A DNA stretch of 64,000 nucleotides, taken from NCBI GenBank assembly GCA_031549485.1, contig JAVBPR010000017.1:21837-85836 (forward strand), read 5' to 3'. Shown here piece after piece: positions 1 through 9,316 of the stretch. The first letter of the stretch is position 1. Each line of letters begins with the position of its first letter. The notes beneath the pieces are model-generated. The model was not told the origin of the DNA and searched no databases. It saw only the letters and a program-made list of their open reading frames with translations. Position numbers and translations under genes: made by a program. The DNA comes from JAVBPR01 sp031549485 (GTDB taxonomy: Bacteria > Bacillota > Clostridia > Oscillospirales > Feifaniaceae).

Positions 1-1323
1 CTTATCGGAAAAACATATCCTGATGTGTTCCTCCGCGGAAGCGAAATCACCGACGAAGATATGTACGGACCTGAGGGTCTTTTCCTCAATCTTAAACCGT
101 ATATCGCTTCTTTCGCTCCCAACCTCACAAAGAGAATGGAAGAGAACAGCGGCATCCGCGCGGCTATCACAAGCAGCGTTGACGGCGGCATCTACGGCAC
201 ACCGTACTACATGAAGACTTCGATGCAGAACCCGCATCTTGCCTTCGTTTCGCAGAAATGGCTTGATAACTGCCAAATCAAAGACCTTCCGAAAACTGTT
301 GATGAATTCTATGACATGCTCGTAAAATTCAAAACAATGGACGCAAACGGCAACGGCGATGCTAATGACGAAATTCCGTGGGGCAACGCAAAAGCCGGCG
401 GCTGGACATACAAAAACTTTGACGAATACATCATGCCTGCTTTCACAGGCACAGTATCCGGAATGTTCGGAACAGACATTAAAGACGGCAAACTCGTCTT
501 TACAGCTGCTCTTCCGGAATACAAAGAATATCTCAAATTCCTCAACAAACTTTGGAACGAAGACCTCATCGACAAAGAGTTCCTTACAATGACCGTTCAG
601 CAGTTCAACGCGAAAGCGAAGAGCGACGTTTACGGCGTACATAACCTCTCGCCGACAGCTCTCGACATCTCGATGGGCGAGCAGCTCTCGCTTATCCCGC
701 TTACATCACAGTGGAACAGCACACCTCTTGCAAAACCGGCAGACGGTCTCTACACAGGCCGCGGCATCATCACAGACAAATGCCAGTATCCGGCAGCTGC
801 TATGAGATGGCTTGACCTCTGGTACGCAAAAGAAGCTGAAGCTATCGATGGCCTCTATGGCAACACATGGTTTGTCGGTCTTGAGAACGTTCACTGGAAA
901 TACGTTGAAGGCTCGAACAATGAGCTCTATTCGTTCATCGAACCGCTCAAGAGCTTTGACGATGTAAACGCTACCGTTTCCGTTAACATGGAAATGCCTT
1001 CATTCCTCGAGTTCATGCCGTCTTCGACAGCTCCGCTCATGCAGATGAAGGTCACACAGGTTAAGAAAAACCAGCTTCCGTACGTTAAGAAAGACATGTA
1101 TCCGGCAAACGTCAGATACACTGCTGACGAAGCAGAAAGAGCTTCCTTGATTTACACAGACCTCCAGACTTATGTTGAGCAGATGACAACTAAATTTGTC
1201 ACAGGCGAAGAATCTATCGACAACTTCGATAAATTCGTTCAGGAACTCAACAACAGAAAGCTCGCCGAGTACATGGCAATCAGACAGTCAGCTTACGACA
1301 GATGGGTTGAAGCAACTAAATAA
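1..1323 (+). CDS. Extracellular solute-binding protein, 5'-truncated
   Basis: The reading frame is open from base 1, so the N-terminus, including signal peptide and lipobox, lies outside the window. The visible 440 codons align end to end with the complete lipoprotein at 4421-6061: both share the fourteen residues from DEIPWG to AGGWTY, the segment NLTKRM and the C-terminal YDRW(V/I)EATK. It should therefore be the substrate-binding component of an ABC sugar or oligosaccharide importer of the LplA-like type. No permease genes are seen downstream; they could lie upstream of the window or elsewhere. Its codon use is richer in ACA and CTC than the paralogue, which suggests high expression. The ligand is not predictable from sequence. 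Confidence 0.9.
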   Translation, partial: LIGKTYPDVFLRGSEITDEDMYGPEGLFLNLKPYIASFAPNLTKRMEENSGIRAAITSSVDGGIYGTPYYMKTSMQNPHLAFVSQKWLDNCQIKDLPKTVDEFYDMLVKFKTMDANGNGDANDEIPWGNAKAGGWTYKNFDEYIMPAFTGTVSGMFGTDIKDGKLVFTAALPEYKEYLKFLNKLWNEDLIDKEFLTMTVQQFNAKAKSDVYGVHNLSPTALDISMGEQLSLIPLTSQWNSTPLAKPADGLYTGRGIITDKCQYPAAAMRWLDLWYAKEAEAIDGLYGNTWFVGLENVHWKYVEGSNNELYSFIEPLKSFDDVNATVSVNMEMPSFLEFMPSSTAPLMQMKVTQVKKNQLPYVKKDMYPANVRYTADEAERASLIYTDLQTYVEQMTTKFVTGEESIDNFDKFVQELNNRKLAEYMAIRQSAYDRWVEATK

Positions 1324-1335
1324 TTCTTGAAATTT

Positions 1336-1364
1336 GGGGCGGCGGATAACGCCGCCCCTTTTTT
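1336..1364 (+). terminator. Rho-independent terminator after solute-binding gene
   Basis: A 9-bp GC stem (1336-1344 with 1350-1358), five-base loop and six T. It separates the binding-protein transcript from the beta-helix gene. Confidence 0.9.
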
Positions 1365-1438
1365 AAGCGTGTTTTTAATAAAAGCGCGCTTAAAAAAGGG
1401 TTAGAATAAATAAGAATATTTTTTAAGGAAAGTTTGAA

Positions 1439-3043
1439 ATGATTAGTGTAAAAAATATTTCGGCACTGCTAAAGATTGATACCTCCGCGCTTTACGAGGG
1501 CCAGGCCGTTTTTGTTGAAGGGTATTATGCGCCCGGCGACGGCGGCGCAAAAACGGTGCATTTTTTTAAAGGCGAGTTTTCAAGCGACGGCGGGCTTTGC
1601 CATGCTGTGCCGGGCGGCGCTTTTGTCGTGCTTGGCAATCATGCGGATTTTGCGATGTTCGGTATATTTGACGGCACGAAAGACGCCGACGACGCGCTTG
1701 AGGCGATGATAAAAAATCCCGCCATAACCGAGATTACGGCAGGAAATCCGCTTAATTTTGCCAAGCGTCACAGGATAAAAAGAGGGCGCCTGCATTTTGA
1801 TTTTCAGGGAAACAGCGTCACGACCAATAACTGCGAACTCTCCGGAAGAGACGATCCTTTTAACGCTATTTTTCATTTTATTGGCGAAGTGAGGGAAGAG
1901 GTCATTAAGATAACCCTTGACTCGCCGCTTCAGGAGCTTAACGATATTTTCCCCGCGGGGGACAGCTCGAAATTCGAGCTTTACGGATGGTATATCGTCA
2001 AGTGCGACAAGCTCGAGGGCGGCAGCGAATATCAGATAGATAAGCTAATCCAAGTCACCGAAATTATCGACGAAAAGCGGATAAGGCTCGGCTATAAAAT
2101 GGGCTGGCCGCTTTTGCCGGGCAGAGAACTTACATATACAAAATGCGAGCCGATTTGCGACATAATTTTTGAAAACATGAAATTTTTCGCCACGCCGGGC
2201 GATTGGTTTGTCGGCACCCATCCGTTTTGCTTTGAATACGCTGTCGACACGCATATAAAGCATATTTATTCGCAGGACAATTTTTGGCCGCTTTGCCTTA
2301 GAAAACACAATAACAGGTTCACCGTCGACTGCTGCGAACTTGTTAACCCCTGCGAGGTCATCGTCGGCGGAACCGGATATTTGGCGCAGAATATCAACTG
2401 CCTTTACGGCATTGTGCGCGACTGCCGCGTCAGCAATGCGCGCCACCTGAACGACTTTACCGGAAGCGCGTTTTGCCAGGTGCTTAACTGCCACGGCGAC
2501 GGCGACTGGTGCGGCTCTTATGTAACGCACGGACAATATGAACACGATCTTTCGTATGTCGGCTGTTCGGGGCTTTTGTCCTTTGCAAACAGCGGCCCTA
2601 TTTGGGGCGGATGCGCGACGAGGATAACGGTCGAGCGGCATTCTTGCAGCAGGCTGCTTGCCTACACTAAAATTTCTGATTTAACCCTTATCGACGTGCA
2701 GGTTTACCGGCGCGAAGAGAAGATGGACGATCCCCGAAGCGAAGCGTTTGTCACCGACTCGGGAAGCATTTTTCTCAACTGCGACGGCGCGCAGCTTCGC
2801 GGATGTACCGCGGAAGGCGGCATAAAATTCACAAACCGCAGCCGGCGGAGCAAACGCCGCACCATCCTGGACGGATGCTCCATAACTCAGGTTATGGAGG
2901 GCGGATTTAAGGTTTTTCCGAATGAGGAAGACGCGGGCAGGGTGGATTTTATAAACTGCGATTTTTACGGATTTTCCGAAAAAGATTTAAACGGTATTTC
3001 AGAGCCGCATTTTATCAATACGGTTTTTCACTTAGATAAATAA
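1439..3043 (+). CDS. Beta-helix (tailspike/pectate-lyase-like) protein
   Basis: 534 residues, no signal peptide or membrane segment. The N-terminus contains GYYAPGDGG, typical of the head of tailspike and pectate-lyase-fold proteins, where a similar GY-x-x-xDGG block precedes a right-handed parallel beta-helix. The body is rich in short beta-strand repeats with N, C and G at turns, as in such solenoids. These folds usually bind or cleave polysaccharides. It sits 11 bases before a 2-hydroxyacid dehydrogenase and between two solute-binding proteins, so a role in acidic-sugar or polysaccharide handling is inferred. The absence of a signal peptide would make it cytoplasmic unless exported otherwise. 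No catalytic residues could be assigned, and a non-enzymatic role is possible. Confidence 0.7.
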   Translation: MISVKNISALLKIDTSALYEGQAVFVEGYYAPGDGGAKTVHFFKGEFSSDGGLCHAVPGGAFVVLGNHADFAMFGIFDGTKDADDALEAMIKNPAITEITAGNPLNFAKRHRIKRGRLHFDFQGNSVTTNNCELSGRDDPFNAIFHFIGEVREEVIKITLDSPLQELNDIFPAGDSSKFELYGWYIVKCDKLEGGSEYQIDKLIQVTEIIDEKRIRLGYKMGWPLLPGRELTYTKCEPICDIIFENMKFFATPGDWFVGTHPFCFEYAVDTHIKHIYSQDNFWPLCLRKHNNRFTVDCCELVNPCEVIVGGTGYLAQNINCLYGIVRDCRVSNARHLNDFTGSAFCQVLNCHGDGDWCGSYVTHGQYEHDLSYVGCSGLLSFANSGPIWGGCATRITVERHSCSRLLAYTKISDLTLIDVQVYRREEKMDDPRSEAFVTDSGSIFLNCDGAQLRGCTAEGGIKFTNRSRRSKRRTILDGCSITQVMEGGFKVFPNEEDAGRVDFINCDFYGFSEKDLNGISEPHFINTVFHLDK

Positions 3044-3054
3044 GGAGAAGATTT

Positions 3055-4050
3055 ATGAAAATTCTTGTAACACTGCCCGAAGGCGATATCAGGGATACTT
3101 TTATTACGCCGGTGCAAAAAGAGGAACTTGCCGCGCTCGGCGAGGTCGTCTATAATCCGTTTTCCCGCCACTATGAGGACGACGAGCTTCGCGACGCGCT
3201 TGTCGGCGTTGATTATGTCTTCACCGGCTGGGGCACGCACAAGCTGACCGAGGAGGTTTTGTCCAAAGCGGATAAGCTCAAGATGATTTGCCATGTCGGC
3301 GGCACCGTGAAGCCGTATGTTTCGGAGGAAGCATATGCGAAAGGGATAAAGGTAATCAGCGGAAACGAGATTTACGCAAAGTCGGTGGCTGAGGGCGTTA
3401 TTGCCTATCTTCTCTGCGTGCTTCGCCGCCTGCCTTATTATGAGAGCGAGCTTAAAAAAGGAAATTGGCCCGAAACTTTTAAAAACAGAGGGCTTATCGG
3501 CAGGAGCATCGGACTTGTCGGCTTCGGCGCGATTACAAAACTTGTTATCCCCATGCTTCGCCTTTTTGATATGAAGATAAAAGTATACAGCCGCTATCTC
3601 ACCGACGAGCAAAAGAGGGATTACGGCATAGAATACGCCGATGTCGAGGAGATTTTTAAAACCTGCGATATCGTTTCGCTTCACAGCGCATATACACCGT
3701 CGACTCACCATATGATTACCGGCGACCATATGCGCTCTATGAAAAAGGACGCGATTTTGCTTAATACTGCCAGAGGACCTATCGTCGACGAAGAGGCGAT
3801 GGTTGAGGTGCTTCACGAGCGACCTGACCTTATCGCGGTGCTCGACGTTTACGGGAACGAGCCGCTTTCGGCGGGCGATCCTATCTTGCTTTGCGAAAAC
3901 ACTTTCACAATGCCGCATCAGGGCGGGCCGACAATCGATATGCGCGGAGTTGTCACAAGCGCGCTTGTAAGAAATATTATTTCCCTTGAAAACGGAAAAC
4001 CGCTCGACCTCGAAATCACATGGGAGCAATGCCAGAAGCAGACGGCGTAA
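3055..4050 (+). CDS. D-isomer-specific 2-hydroxyacid dehydrogenase
   Basis: 331 residues, normal length for the family. The Rossmann fingerprint GLVGFGAIT lies near residue 160, the conserved LLNTARGPIVDE block near 235, and MPHQGG supplies the C-terminal catalytic histidine near 290. Enzymes of this family reduce 2-keto acids to D-2-hydroxy acids with NAD(P)H. Start is ATG with AAGGAGAAG upstream, 11 bases after the beta-helix gene, so the two are probably cotranscribed. Placed beside solute-binding and polysaccharide-lyase-like genes, it may act on a uronate or aldonate catabolite; the substrate cannot be read from the sequence. Confidence 0.9.
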   Translation: MKILVTLPEGDIRDTFITPVQKEELAALGEVVYNPFSRHYEDDELRDALVGVDYVFTGWGTHKLTEEVLSKADKLKMICHVGGTVKPYVSEEAYAKGIKVISGNEIYAKSVAEGVIAYLLCVLRRLPYYESELKKGNWPETFKNRGLIGRSIGLVGFGAITKLVIPMLRLFDMKIKVYSRYLTDEQKRDYGIEYADVEEIFKTCDIVSLHSAYTPSTHHMITGDHMRSMKKDAILLNTARGPIVDEEAMVEVLHERPDLIAVLDVYGNEPLSAGDPILLCENTFTMPHQGGPTIDMRGVVTSALVRNIISLENGKPLDLEITWEQCQKQTA

Positions 4051-4101
4051 AGCTAATAGGGATAATAAGGCCGGCAAAGGCGCGCTTTACAAAAACAAAG
4101 A

Positions 4102-4314
4102 ATGCATAAGCGCGGCAGGCACGCAAATACTATCATTAAAGGCGGTGGTAGTATAAAGTTTTTTAAGAAGAACGGAAAAAGGTTTCTAACAAAAGAAAGC
4201 GCGGGCGAGTTTATTTTGCAGCCCGACAAGAGAAACGCCGAAACAAATGCGGCGCAGCCGAGCGATGAAAACGTGGAAGCGGAGCGCGGCTGGAACATGG
4301 AAAATAAATTATAA
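4102..4314 (+). CDS. Small hypothetical protein, possibly decayed
   Basis: A 70-codon frame with codon use like its neighbours that ends exactly where a good terminator begins, which is the main reason to keep it. The ATG at 4102 lacks a clear ribosome binding site. Inside, AAAGGCGGTGGTAGT precedes an ATA codon at 4153 in the same frame and looks like a mutated AGGAGG-plus-ATG start; the shorter product would begin KFFKKNGKRF. The protein is hydrophilic and charged, with no recognised domain. It may be a small real gene or a decaying one. Confidence 0.35.
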   Translation: MHKRGRHANTIIKGGGSIKFFKKNGKRFLTKESAGEFILQPDKRNAETNAAQPSDENVEAERGWNMENKL

Positions 4315-4345
4315 AAACTTTGCCGAAAATCGGCAAAGTTTTTTA
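4315..4345 (+). terminator. Rho-independent terminator
   Basis: Stem ACTTTGCCG/CGGCAAAGT (4317-4325 with 4331-4339), extended by A-T pairs and followed by six T. It ends the transcript of the dehydrogenase region before the second solute-binding gene. Apart from the small ORF, 4051-4420 holds only this and an AT-rich promoter region. Confidence 0.9.
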
Positions 4346-4420
4346 TTTCTGCAATACTTTTGCAAAAAAATATGGTAAAATATTTTCATCTTAAGAAAAT
4401 TTTATTAAGGAGAAAGAGCA

Positions 4421-6061
4421 ATGAAAGCGAAAAGAACTTTGGCGCTTGTTCTTGCGGCTATTTTCGTCTGTCTGCTTTTTGCGGGCTGCGATAATAACAA
4501 CGGAAACGGCAACAACAAAGGAAACACAGAAAAAATCCCTGTTCCCGATTATATGAACGAAACCGGCTTCCCGATTGCGAAAGAAAAAATTACCGTCACC
4601 GCGATGGGCAGAAAAGATCCGGGCGCGACCGAGTGGAATGACCTTGAGCTTTTCAAACTCGCGGAAGAAAAGACAAATATTCATTTTGAATTTGAGCTTT
4701 TTGAGGGCGATACATATAACGAGAAGAAAAATCTTTCGGTCGTAGGTCAGACATATCCCGAAGTTTTCCTCCGCGGCGGAAGCTATACCGATGAGGACAC
4801 AAACGGACCGGAAGGCGTATATCTTAACCTCACTCCGTACATAAATTCTTTTGCTCCCAACCTTACAAAAAGAATGAACGAAATTCCTACCATAAAAGCT
4901 TCGATAACAAGCGGTGTTGACGGCAATATTTATGGCGTACCCTCTTATATGAAAACTTCAATGCAGCAGAGCCACCTTGCGTTCGTTTCAAAAACATGGC
5001 TTGATAACTGCGGCATTGCGGAGCTTCCGAAAACTGTCGATCAGTTTTACGACATGCTTGTAAAATTCAAGACAATGGATGCCAACGGCAACGGTGACGC
5101 AAATGACGAAATTCCTTGGGGCAACGCAAAAGCCGGTGGCTGGACATACAAAAACTTTGACGAATATCTTATGCCGGCGTTTACGGGAACGGTTACCGGC
5201 ATGTTCGGCACAGACGTTAAAAACGGCGAAGTCGTTATGAACGCCATGCTGCCGGAATACAAAGAATATCTCAAGTTCCTAAATAAACTTTGGAACGAAG
5301 AGCTTATAGACAAAGAATTCCTTACAAACACAGTCCAGCAGTTTAACGCAAAAGCCAAGGCAAATATTTACGGCGTGCATAACATCAGCCCGACAGCTCT
5401 TGATATTTCGATGGGCGAGCAGCTCTCGATGATTCCGCTTACATCGCAGTGGAACAGCACTCCGGCGGCAAGACCGTCCGAAGCTGTTTATCCGGCAAGA
5501 GGCGTTATCACAAATAAATGCGAGCACCCGGAAGCTGTTATGAGATGGTTTGATATTTGGTATGCTACCGAAGCTGAAGCGGTCGACGGCCTTTGCGGAA
5601 CCACTCTGTTTGTCGGAATCGAAGGCAAACACTGGAAATATGTCGAGGGTTCGAACAATGCGCTTTATGAATTTATCGATCCGATTAAAGGATTTGACGA
5701 CATAAACAAGACCGTTTCGGTTAATATGGAAATGCCGTTCTTCTTAAACTTCTCGCCGTCTTCGACCGCTCCGCTAATGCAGATGAAGGTCAAGCAGGTA
5801 AATGAAAATCAAAACCCGTACCTCAAGAAAGACATGTACCCGATAAATGTCAGATATACCGAGGAAGAAGCCGAGCAGGCGGGCATTCTTTATACCGACC
5901 TTACGGCATATATCGAAATGGAATCGACCAAGTTTGTAACAGGCGAAACTTCTTTTGATAAATTTGATGATTTTACAAATGGGCTTAAAAACAGAAGGGT
6001 TGACGAATACCTTCAAATCAGAAAAGCGGCATACGACAGATGGATCGAAGCCACTAAATAA
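4421..6061 (+). CDS. Extracellular solute-binding lipoprotein
   Basis: 546 residues. A lipoprotein signal occupies residues 1-23 with the lipobox LFAGC and lipidated Cys23, followed by an Asn/Gly-rich linker. The rest is a family-1-like ABC importer binding protein, related to the LplA type that captures sugars or oligosaccharides outside the membrane. It is a close paralogue of the truncated protein at the window start. ATG start with AAGGAG eight bases upstream. It is monocistronic: terminators lie on both sides and no permease is adjacent, so it may supply its ligand to a shared membrane complex encoded elsewhere. Ligand unknown. Confidence 0.93.
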   Translation: MKAKRTLALVLAAIFVCLLFAGCDNNNGNGNNKGNTEKIPVPDYMNETGFPIAKEKITVTAMGRKDPGATEWNDLELFKLAEEKTNIHFEFELFEGDTYNEKKNLSVVGQTYPEVFLRGGSYTDEDTNGPEGVYLNLTPYINSFAPNLTKRMNEIPTIKASITSGVDGNIYGVPSYMKTSMQQSHLAFVSKTWLDNCGIAELPKTVDQFYDMLVKFKTMDANGNGDANDEIPWGNAKAGGWTYKNFDEYLMPAFTGTVTGMFGTDVKNGEVVMNAMLPEYKEYLKFLNKLWNEELIDKEFLTNTVQQFNAKAKANIYGVHNISPTALDISMGEQLSMIPLTSQWNSTPAARPSEAVYPARGVITNKCEHPEAVMRWFDIWYATEAEAVDGLCGTTLFVGIEGKHWKYVEGSNNALYEFIDPIKGFDDINKTVSVNMEMPFFLNFSPSSTAPLMQMKVKQVNENQNPYLKKDMYPINVRYTEEEAEQAGILYTDLTAYIEMESTKFVTGETSFDKFDDFTNGLKNRRVDEYLQIRKAAYDRWIEATK

Positions 6062-6071
6062 TTTTCCTATA

Positions 6072-6103
6072 AAAAAGGCGCCGCAAAAGCGGTGCCTTTT
6101 TTT
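6072..6103. terminator. Bidirectional terminator between convergent genes
   Basis: GGCGCCGC/GCGGTGCC stem with one G-T pair, an A-run on the left and a T-run on the right. It can stop both the solute-binding gene (+) and the heparinase-like gene (-), whose stop codon overlaps its right edge. Confidence 0.85.
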
Positions 6104-9100
6104 ATATATATTTAAAATTATGGATTTCGGAGTTTTCGGTTTTTACGGTGAGCTTGTTGCCGTGCACTTCGAGCGAAACGGGCGGAGAGGGGAGTTTGTT
6201 TAAAAAGACCTGCTCGCCCGACAGGCGATATGCCAAAAGCAGACCTTCGGAAGTGCCTGCAAAAATAAGATTATCCTTATAAGCTGTGCAGGTGACCGCG
6301 CCGACAACCGACTTTGAAAATATATTTTCGCTGCCTTTATTCGTTATAATATACGCCTTGAGATTATTGCGGTGGTTTACGCCCATAATCACAGCGGATT
6401 TGCCGTCTATCTCGATGCATTGCAGGCTTTCGACATTGCTTATCCACTGCTCGCTGCCAAAATCGTGCGTGATATCGCCGTTATTATCGATTATTTGCAA
6501 ATTTGAGCGGCAGGTTAGGCGTTTACTGCCCGCGATAAGGCGGGTGTCGCCGGGGGCGAGGGTTATTTCGGAAAGCAAATCGGGCACGCCGATTTCGAAA
6601 TAAATAGAATTTAACAATTTGCCGCTTTCATCAAAATATTTTATGCTGTCGTCGCCGCAACCGGCGGCGATAACTTTTTTGCCCTTGTATGTGGCGGCAC
6701 AAAGCGCAACCGCGCCGGGATTTTCAAGCTCCCACCAGGGGTATATAGTGGGGATACGGGTGATTTCGGTCTGCCAAATTTTTTCGCCTTCGGGCGACAC
6801 CATAGAGAGCGAGCTACCCTCGGCGACAATAAAGTTGCCGCAAAAGGGGAGGCTGACAGTTTTTTCGTCTGGCTTTTGTTTTCCGCCGGGCAATGCCGCC
6901 GCGCCGTTTTCGCAAGCGGTTATCGCCGAGAGGGTTGTGGGGAATTTTTTATCGCCGGTTTTAAGAGAAATTTTGCCGTTTTCATTGTAAATCGAAAAAC
7001 TTTGCAAATCCTCTCCTGCGGAAAGAATATTTATAAAGCTGACCTCTTCCCCGGAAGCGAGCGGGGCGAAAATCTCCTGCTCGTAAGAAGTAAGACAAAA
7101 TTCATCTTCGGGCAGGTTATAGCGCGCTTTAAAAAAGCGGGCCCGCTGCGCATCGGTTTTGACCTTTGGGTCTGCGATAATTTTTTCCTTAATGCTGAAA
7201 GTGCATGGATGTGAGGTCTGCGGAATGATTTTAAAATATTTGTTTTCGCGTTTTGAAAGAAGAACGTTGCTCTCAAGAGCGGCGCGTCCGGGGGTGCGAA
7301 AGCGCGACGTTATAAGATACCGAGCGGTTTCTTTTATAATAACAGTATCTTTAACGATGATTGCTGTGCCGGGAATTATATAGAGTTCGCGCCGCCAGTC
7401 CGAACCGGCGGTGTTTTTTAAAAGCAGAGAAAGATAAATGTCGCCGTTTTCGTTTTTTTTCGATTTTTCTGCTGCGGCGAAGGAGGGGATCTTTTCGCAT
7501 TCGCCGTTTTTATAAATTGTAAGCATATTATGGTTTTCCGCGGAGGAGGCAAGCAGCCCGTCCGCCGCAATCAGAAAATCTATGCCGTATTTTTGATAAT
7601 TTATAATACTTGCCGCGTCGTCATATGAATGCGATCCGCCGCCAAGCCCGTCGATAAGAAGATATTCGTCGTCTTTTTCAAATCCGCTTCGCCATGCGAT
7701 TTTGTCAAAGCAATTTTTTTGCGGAACTTCGGGGGGCCTTGTGAAAGCGCCTACCCCTGTGAGGGTGGCGTATTCGGGGAGTGCTTCCGCCGCGCCGTAG
7801 ACAAGTTTATCCATAGGAATAATTTTGAGACCGATATGGTCGGCGGGAAGCTGCGGTTCTGTCGCTGCGTCAAAGCTGCGCGGCAGATAAACCGACCAGT
7901 CGATATTCCCTTGCCGCCATGCGGGGGAAAGCGATTTTGCAAAAACGTAGCGGCCGTCGCGGTAATATTCCGCTGCGGCGGCAAGAAGCCCTGCATTCGA
8001 TGCCCAAAAAAGTGAGCTGTCACCGCTTTCGGGCATCCAGCCGGTATTGTTTGTGACGGCAATAGCGCATTCGGCGGCGGCTTTCGCGCCGCCACTTTCA
8101 AAATAACCCGCGCCGATATTAAAAAGCGAATACTCGATAAGCGCGGGTTGGGACATGGCAAAACCGTGGCAAAGCCCGTCGCAAATCGGCTTCCAATTGC
8201 CGTTTTGGTATACCGAAAAAACATTGTCGGCAAGAGCTTTATATTCGGCCATTTCGCAGCCAAGCTCGGGATAGTATTTATCGAAAAAGTCGCAGAGATA
8301 GGTTATGCCGAGGGCGGGTAAAAGCCCGTGGTTTTGGCGCGGATATCCGGGAGTTTGATAATTTTTGAATTTTATCATCTCCACCCCTTCGCGGCTGCGA
8401 AGCCACGAGAGAAAAAGATTTGAAGAAGAGAGATAAAGCGCGTCGTCAAGCATGCCGCTAATTTCAAGAAGCCGCCAAACCGAGGCGCGGGATTTCAGCC
8501 GCAGGTGCAGGTCGTTATTATTGTCCTGCTTTAAAACTATATCGGCAAAAGCGCGGTTATATTCTTTTTGCGCGTCTTTGTCGCCTGTAAAGTATGCGAG
8601 CGCGCCTTTTTGCTCTATGGGCGCGACGTAATATGCGGCGGGATTTTCGCTGTCGCACTTCGCCGCTTTAAAATTATTTATAAGCTCGTTTTTAAAAGGA
8701 TATTTTTTTGCGTTTATCTGGCAAAGGTATCCTATATTATCAGAAGAAATGTTTTTTATAAACTGCGCGGCGGCGAGCGCCGCGTCATCATCGTGCGAAA
8801 ATCCGATATGTAAAATATTAAATCCTGTAGCGAAAGGATCAAGCAGGGTGCGCAGTTCATACCCGCCCTTGCCGGGATAAGTGCGGTCGGTAAAAAGCAG
8901 ATGTTTATAATAAAGATATTTTACGCAAGGGTTGTCTGCAAGGTTGCCAAGAAGAATGACAGGACCTTTTGCCGCCGAAAGGTCGGCGGATGATTTGACG
9001 ACAGCCTCACAAAAGGGAGCAAGCGCGGCGAGGATATCTCCCGCCGCCGCATCCGAAGCGGCGGTGCCGGAAGTTATTATTTTTACATGCAACGATTTAT

Positions 9101-9149
9101 AAAGCGGAGTTGCGCGCTCTATTTTTCTTGCGCTTGTTAAGTTTTTCAT
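6102..9149 (-). CDS. Heparinase II/III-like protein with C-terminal beta-propeller
   Basis: 1015 residues with no signal peptide, so probably cytoplasmic. Residues about 250-450 are an alpha-helical, alpha/alpha-toroid-like region (NHGLLPALGI, GLCHGFAMSQP). Near residue 505, GLGGGSHSYDD matches the H-x-x-D block that opens the beta-sandwich domain of heparinase II/III-type lyases, which cleave uronic-acid polysaccharides by beta-elimination. From about residue 790 the sequence becomes blade-like repeats (EKIWQTEI, KYFDESGKLL) like a PQQ/WD-type beta-propeller. That fusion is unusual for the family. Convergent with the solute-binding gene and close to the beta-helix protein, it fits breakdown of an acidic glycan. 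The catalytic Tyr/His pair was not assigned. Confidence 0.75.
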   Translation of the reverse strand: MKNLTSARKIERATPLYKSLHVKIITSGTAASDAAAGDILAALAPFCEAVVKSSADLSAAKGPVILLGNLADNPCVKYLYYKHLLFTDRTYPGKGGYELRTLLDPFATGFNILHIGFSHDDDAALAAAQFIKNISSDNIGYLCQINAKKYPFKNELINNFKAAKCDSENPAAYYVAPIEQKGALAYFTGDKDAQKEYNRAFADIVLKQDNNNDLHLRLKSRASVWRLLEISGMLDDALYLSSSNLFLSWLRSREGVEMIKFKNYQTPGYPRQNHGLLPALGITYLCDFFDKYYPELGCEMAEYKALADNVFSVYQNGNWKPICDGLCHGFAMSQPALIEYSLFNIGAGYFESGGAKAAAECAIAVTNNTGWMPESGDSSLFWASNAGLLAAAAEYYRDGRYVFAKSLSPAWRQGNIDWSVYLPRSFDAATEPQLPADHIGLKIIPMDKLVYGAAEALPEYATLTGVGAFTRPPEVPQKNCFDKIAWRSGFEKDDEYLLIDGLGGGSHSYDDAASIINYQKYGIDFLIAADGLLASSAENHNMLTIYKNGECEKIPSFAAAEKSKKNENGDIYLSLLLKNTAGSDWRRELYIIPGTAIIVKDTVIIKETARYLITSRFRTPGRAALESNVLLSKRENKYFKIIPQTSHPCTFSIKEKIIADPKVKTDAQRARFFKARYNLPEDEFCLTSYEQEIFAPLASGEEVSFINILSAGEDLQSFSIYNENGKISLKTGDKKFPTTLSAITACENGAAALPGGKQKPDEKTVSLPFCGNFIVAEGSSLSMVSPEGEKIWQTEITRIPTIYPWWELENPGAVALCAATYKGKKVIAAGCGDDSIKYFDESGKLLNSIYFEIGVPDLLSEITLAPGDTRLIAGSKRLTCRSNLQIIDNNGDITHDFGSEQWISNVESLQCIEIDGKSAVIMGVNHRNNLKAYIITNKGSENIFSKSVVGAVTCTAYKDNLIFAGTSEGLLLAYRLSGEQVFLNKLPSPPVSLEVHGNKLTVKTENSEIHNFKYI

Positions 9150-9241
9150 TGAAAAATACCTCGAATCAAACCGGATAAAGCTATTATATCAGAAGAAAAA
9201 TTTAGTTTACAGTTTATTCAATATTTTTTTTGAATTAGGTG

Positions 9242-9270
9242 TTGACAGGGGACTGCAGGGGTGTTAAGAT
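9242..9270 (+). promoter_or_regulatory. Sigma-A promoter of the hrcA operon
   Basis: TTGACA (9242-9247) and TAAGAT (9265-9270) with a 17-base spacer. The start site should fall in or next to the CIRCE operator, so HrcA binding would block initiation. Confidence 0.9.
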
Positions 9271-9272
9271 AA

Positions 9273-9309
9273 CCTCGTTAGCACTCGACAGGTGAGAGTG
9301 CTAACGAGG
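9273..9309 (+). promoter_or_regulatory. CIRCE operator (HrcA binding site)
   Basis: A perfect TTAGCACTC-N9-GAGTGCTAA element (9278-9304), extended outward by CCTCG/CGAGG to a 14-bp perfect inverted repeat. HrcA binds this site to repress class I heat-shock genes. The right arm runs into the hrcA Shine-Dalgarno GAGGTG (9306-9311), so the hairpin in RNA could also mask translation. Confidence 0.97.
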
Positions 9310-9316
9310 TGAAAAA

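Noticed and set aside
3028..4077. Open frame of 349 codons on the minus strand opposite the hydroxyacid dehydrogenase
   Set aside because: It mirrors a well-recognised gene in codon phase, contains no family motif and has no ribosome binding site; a shadow frame of GC-rich codons.
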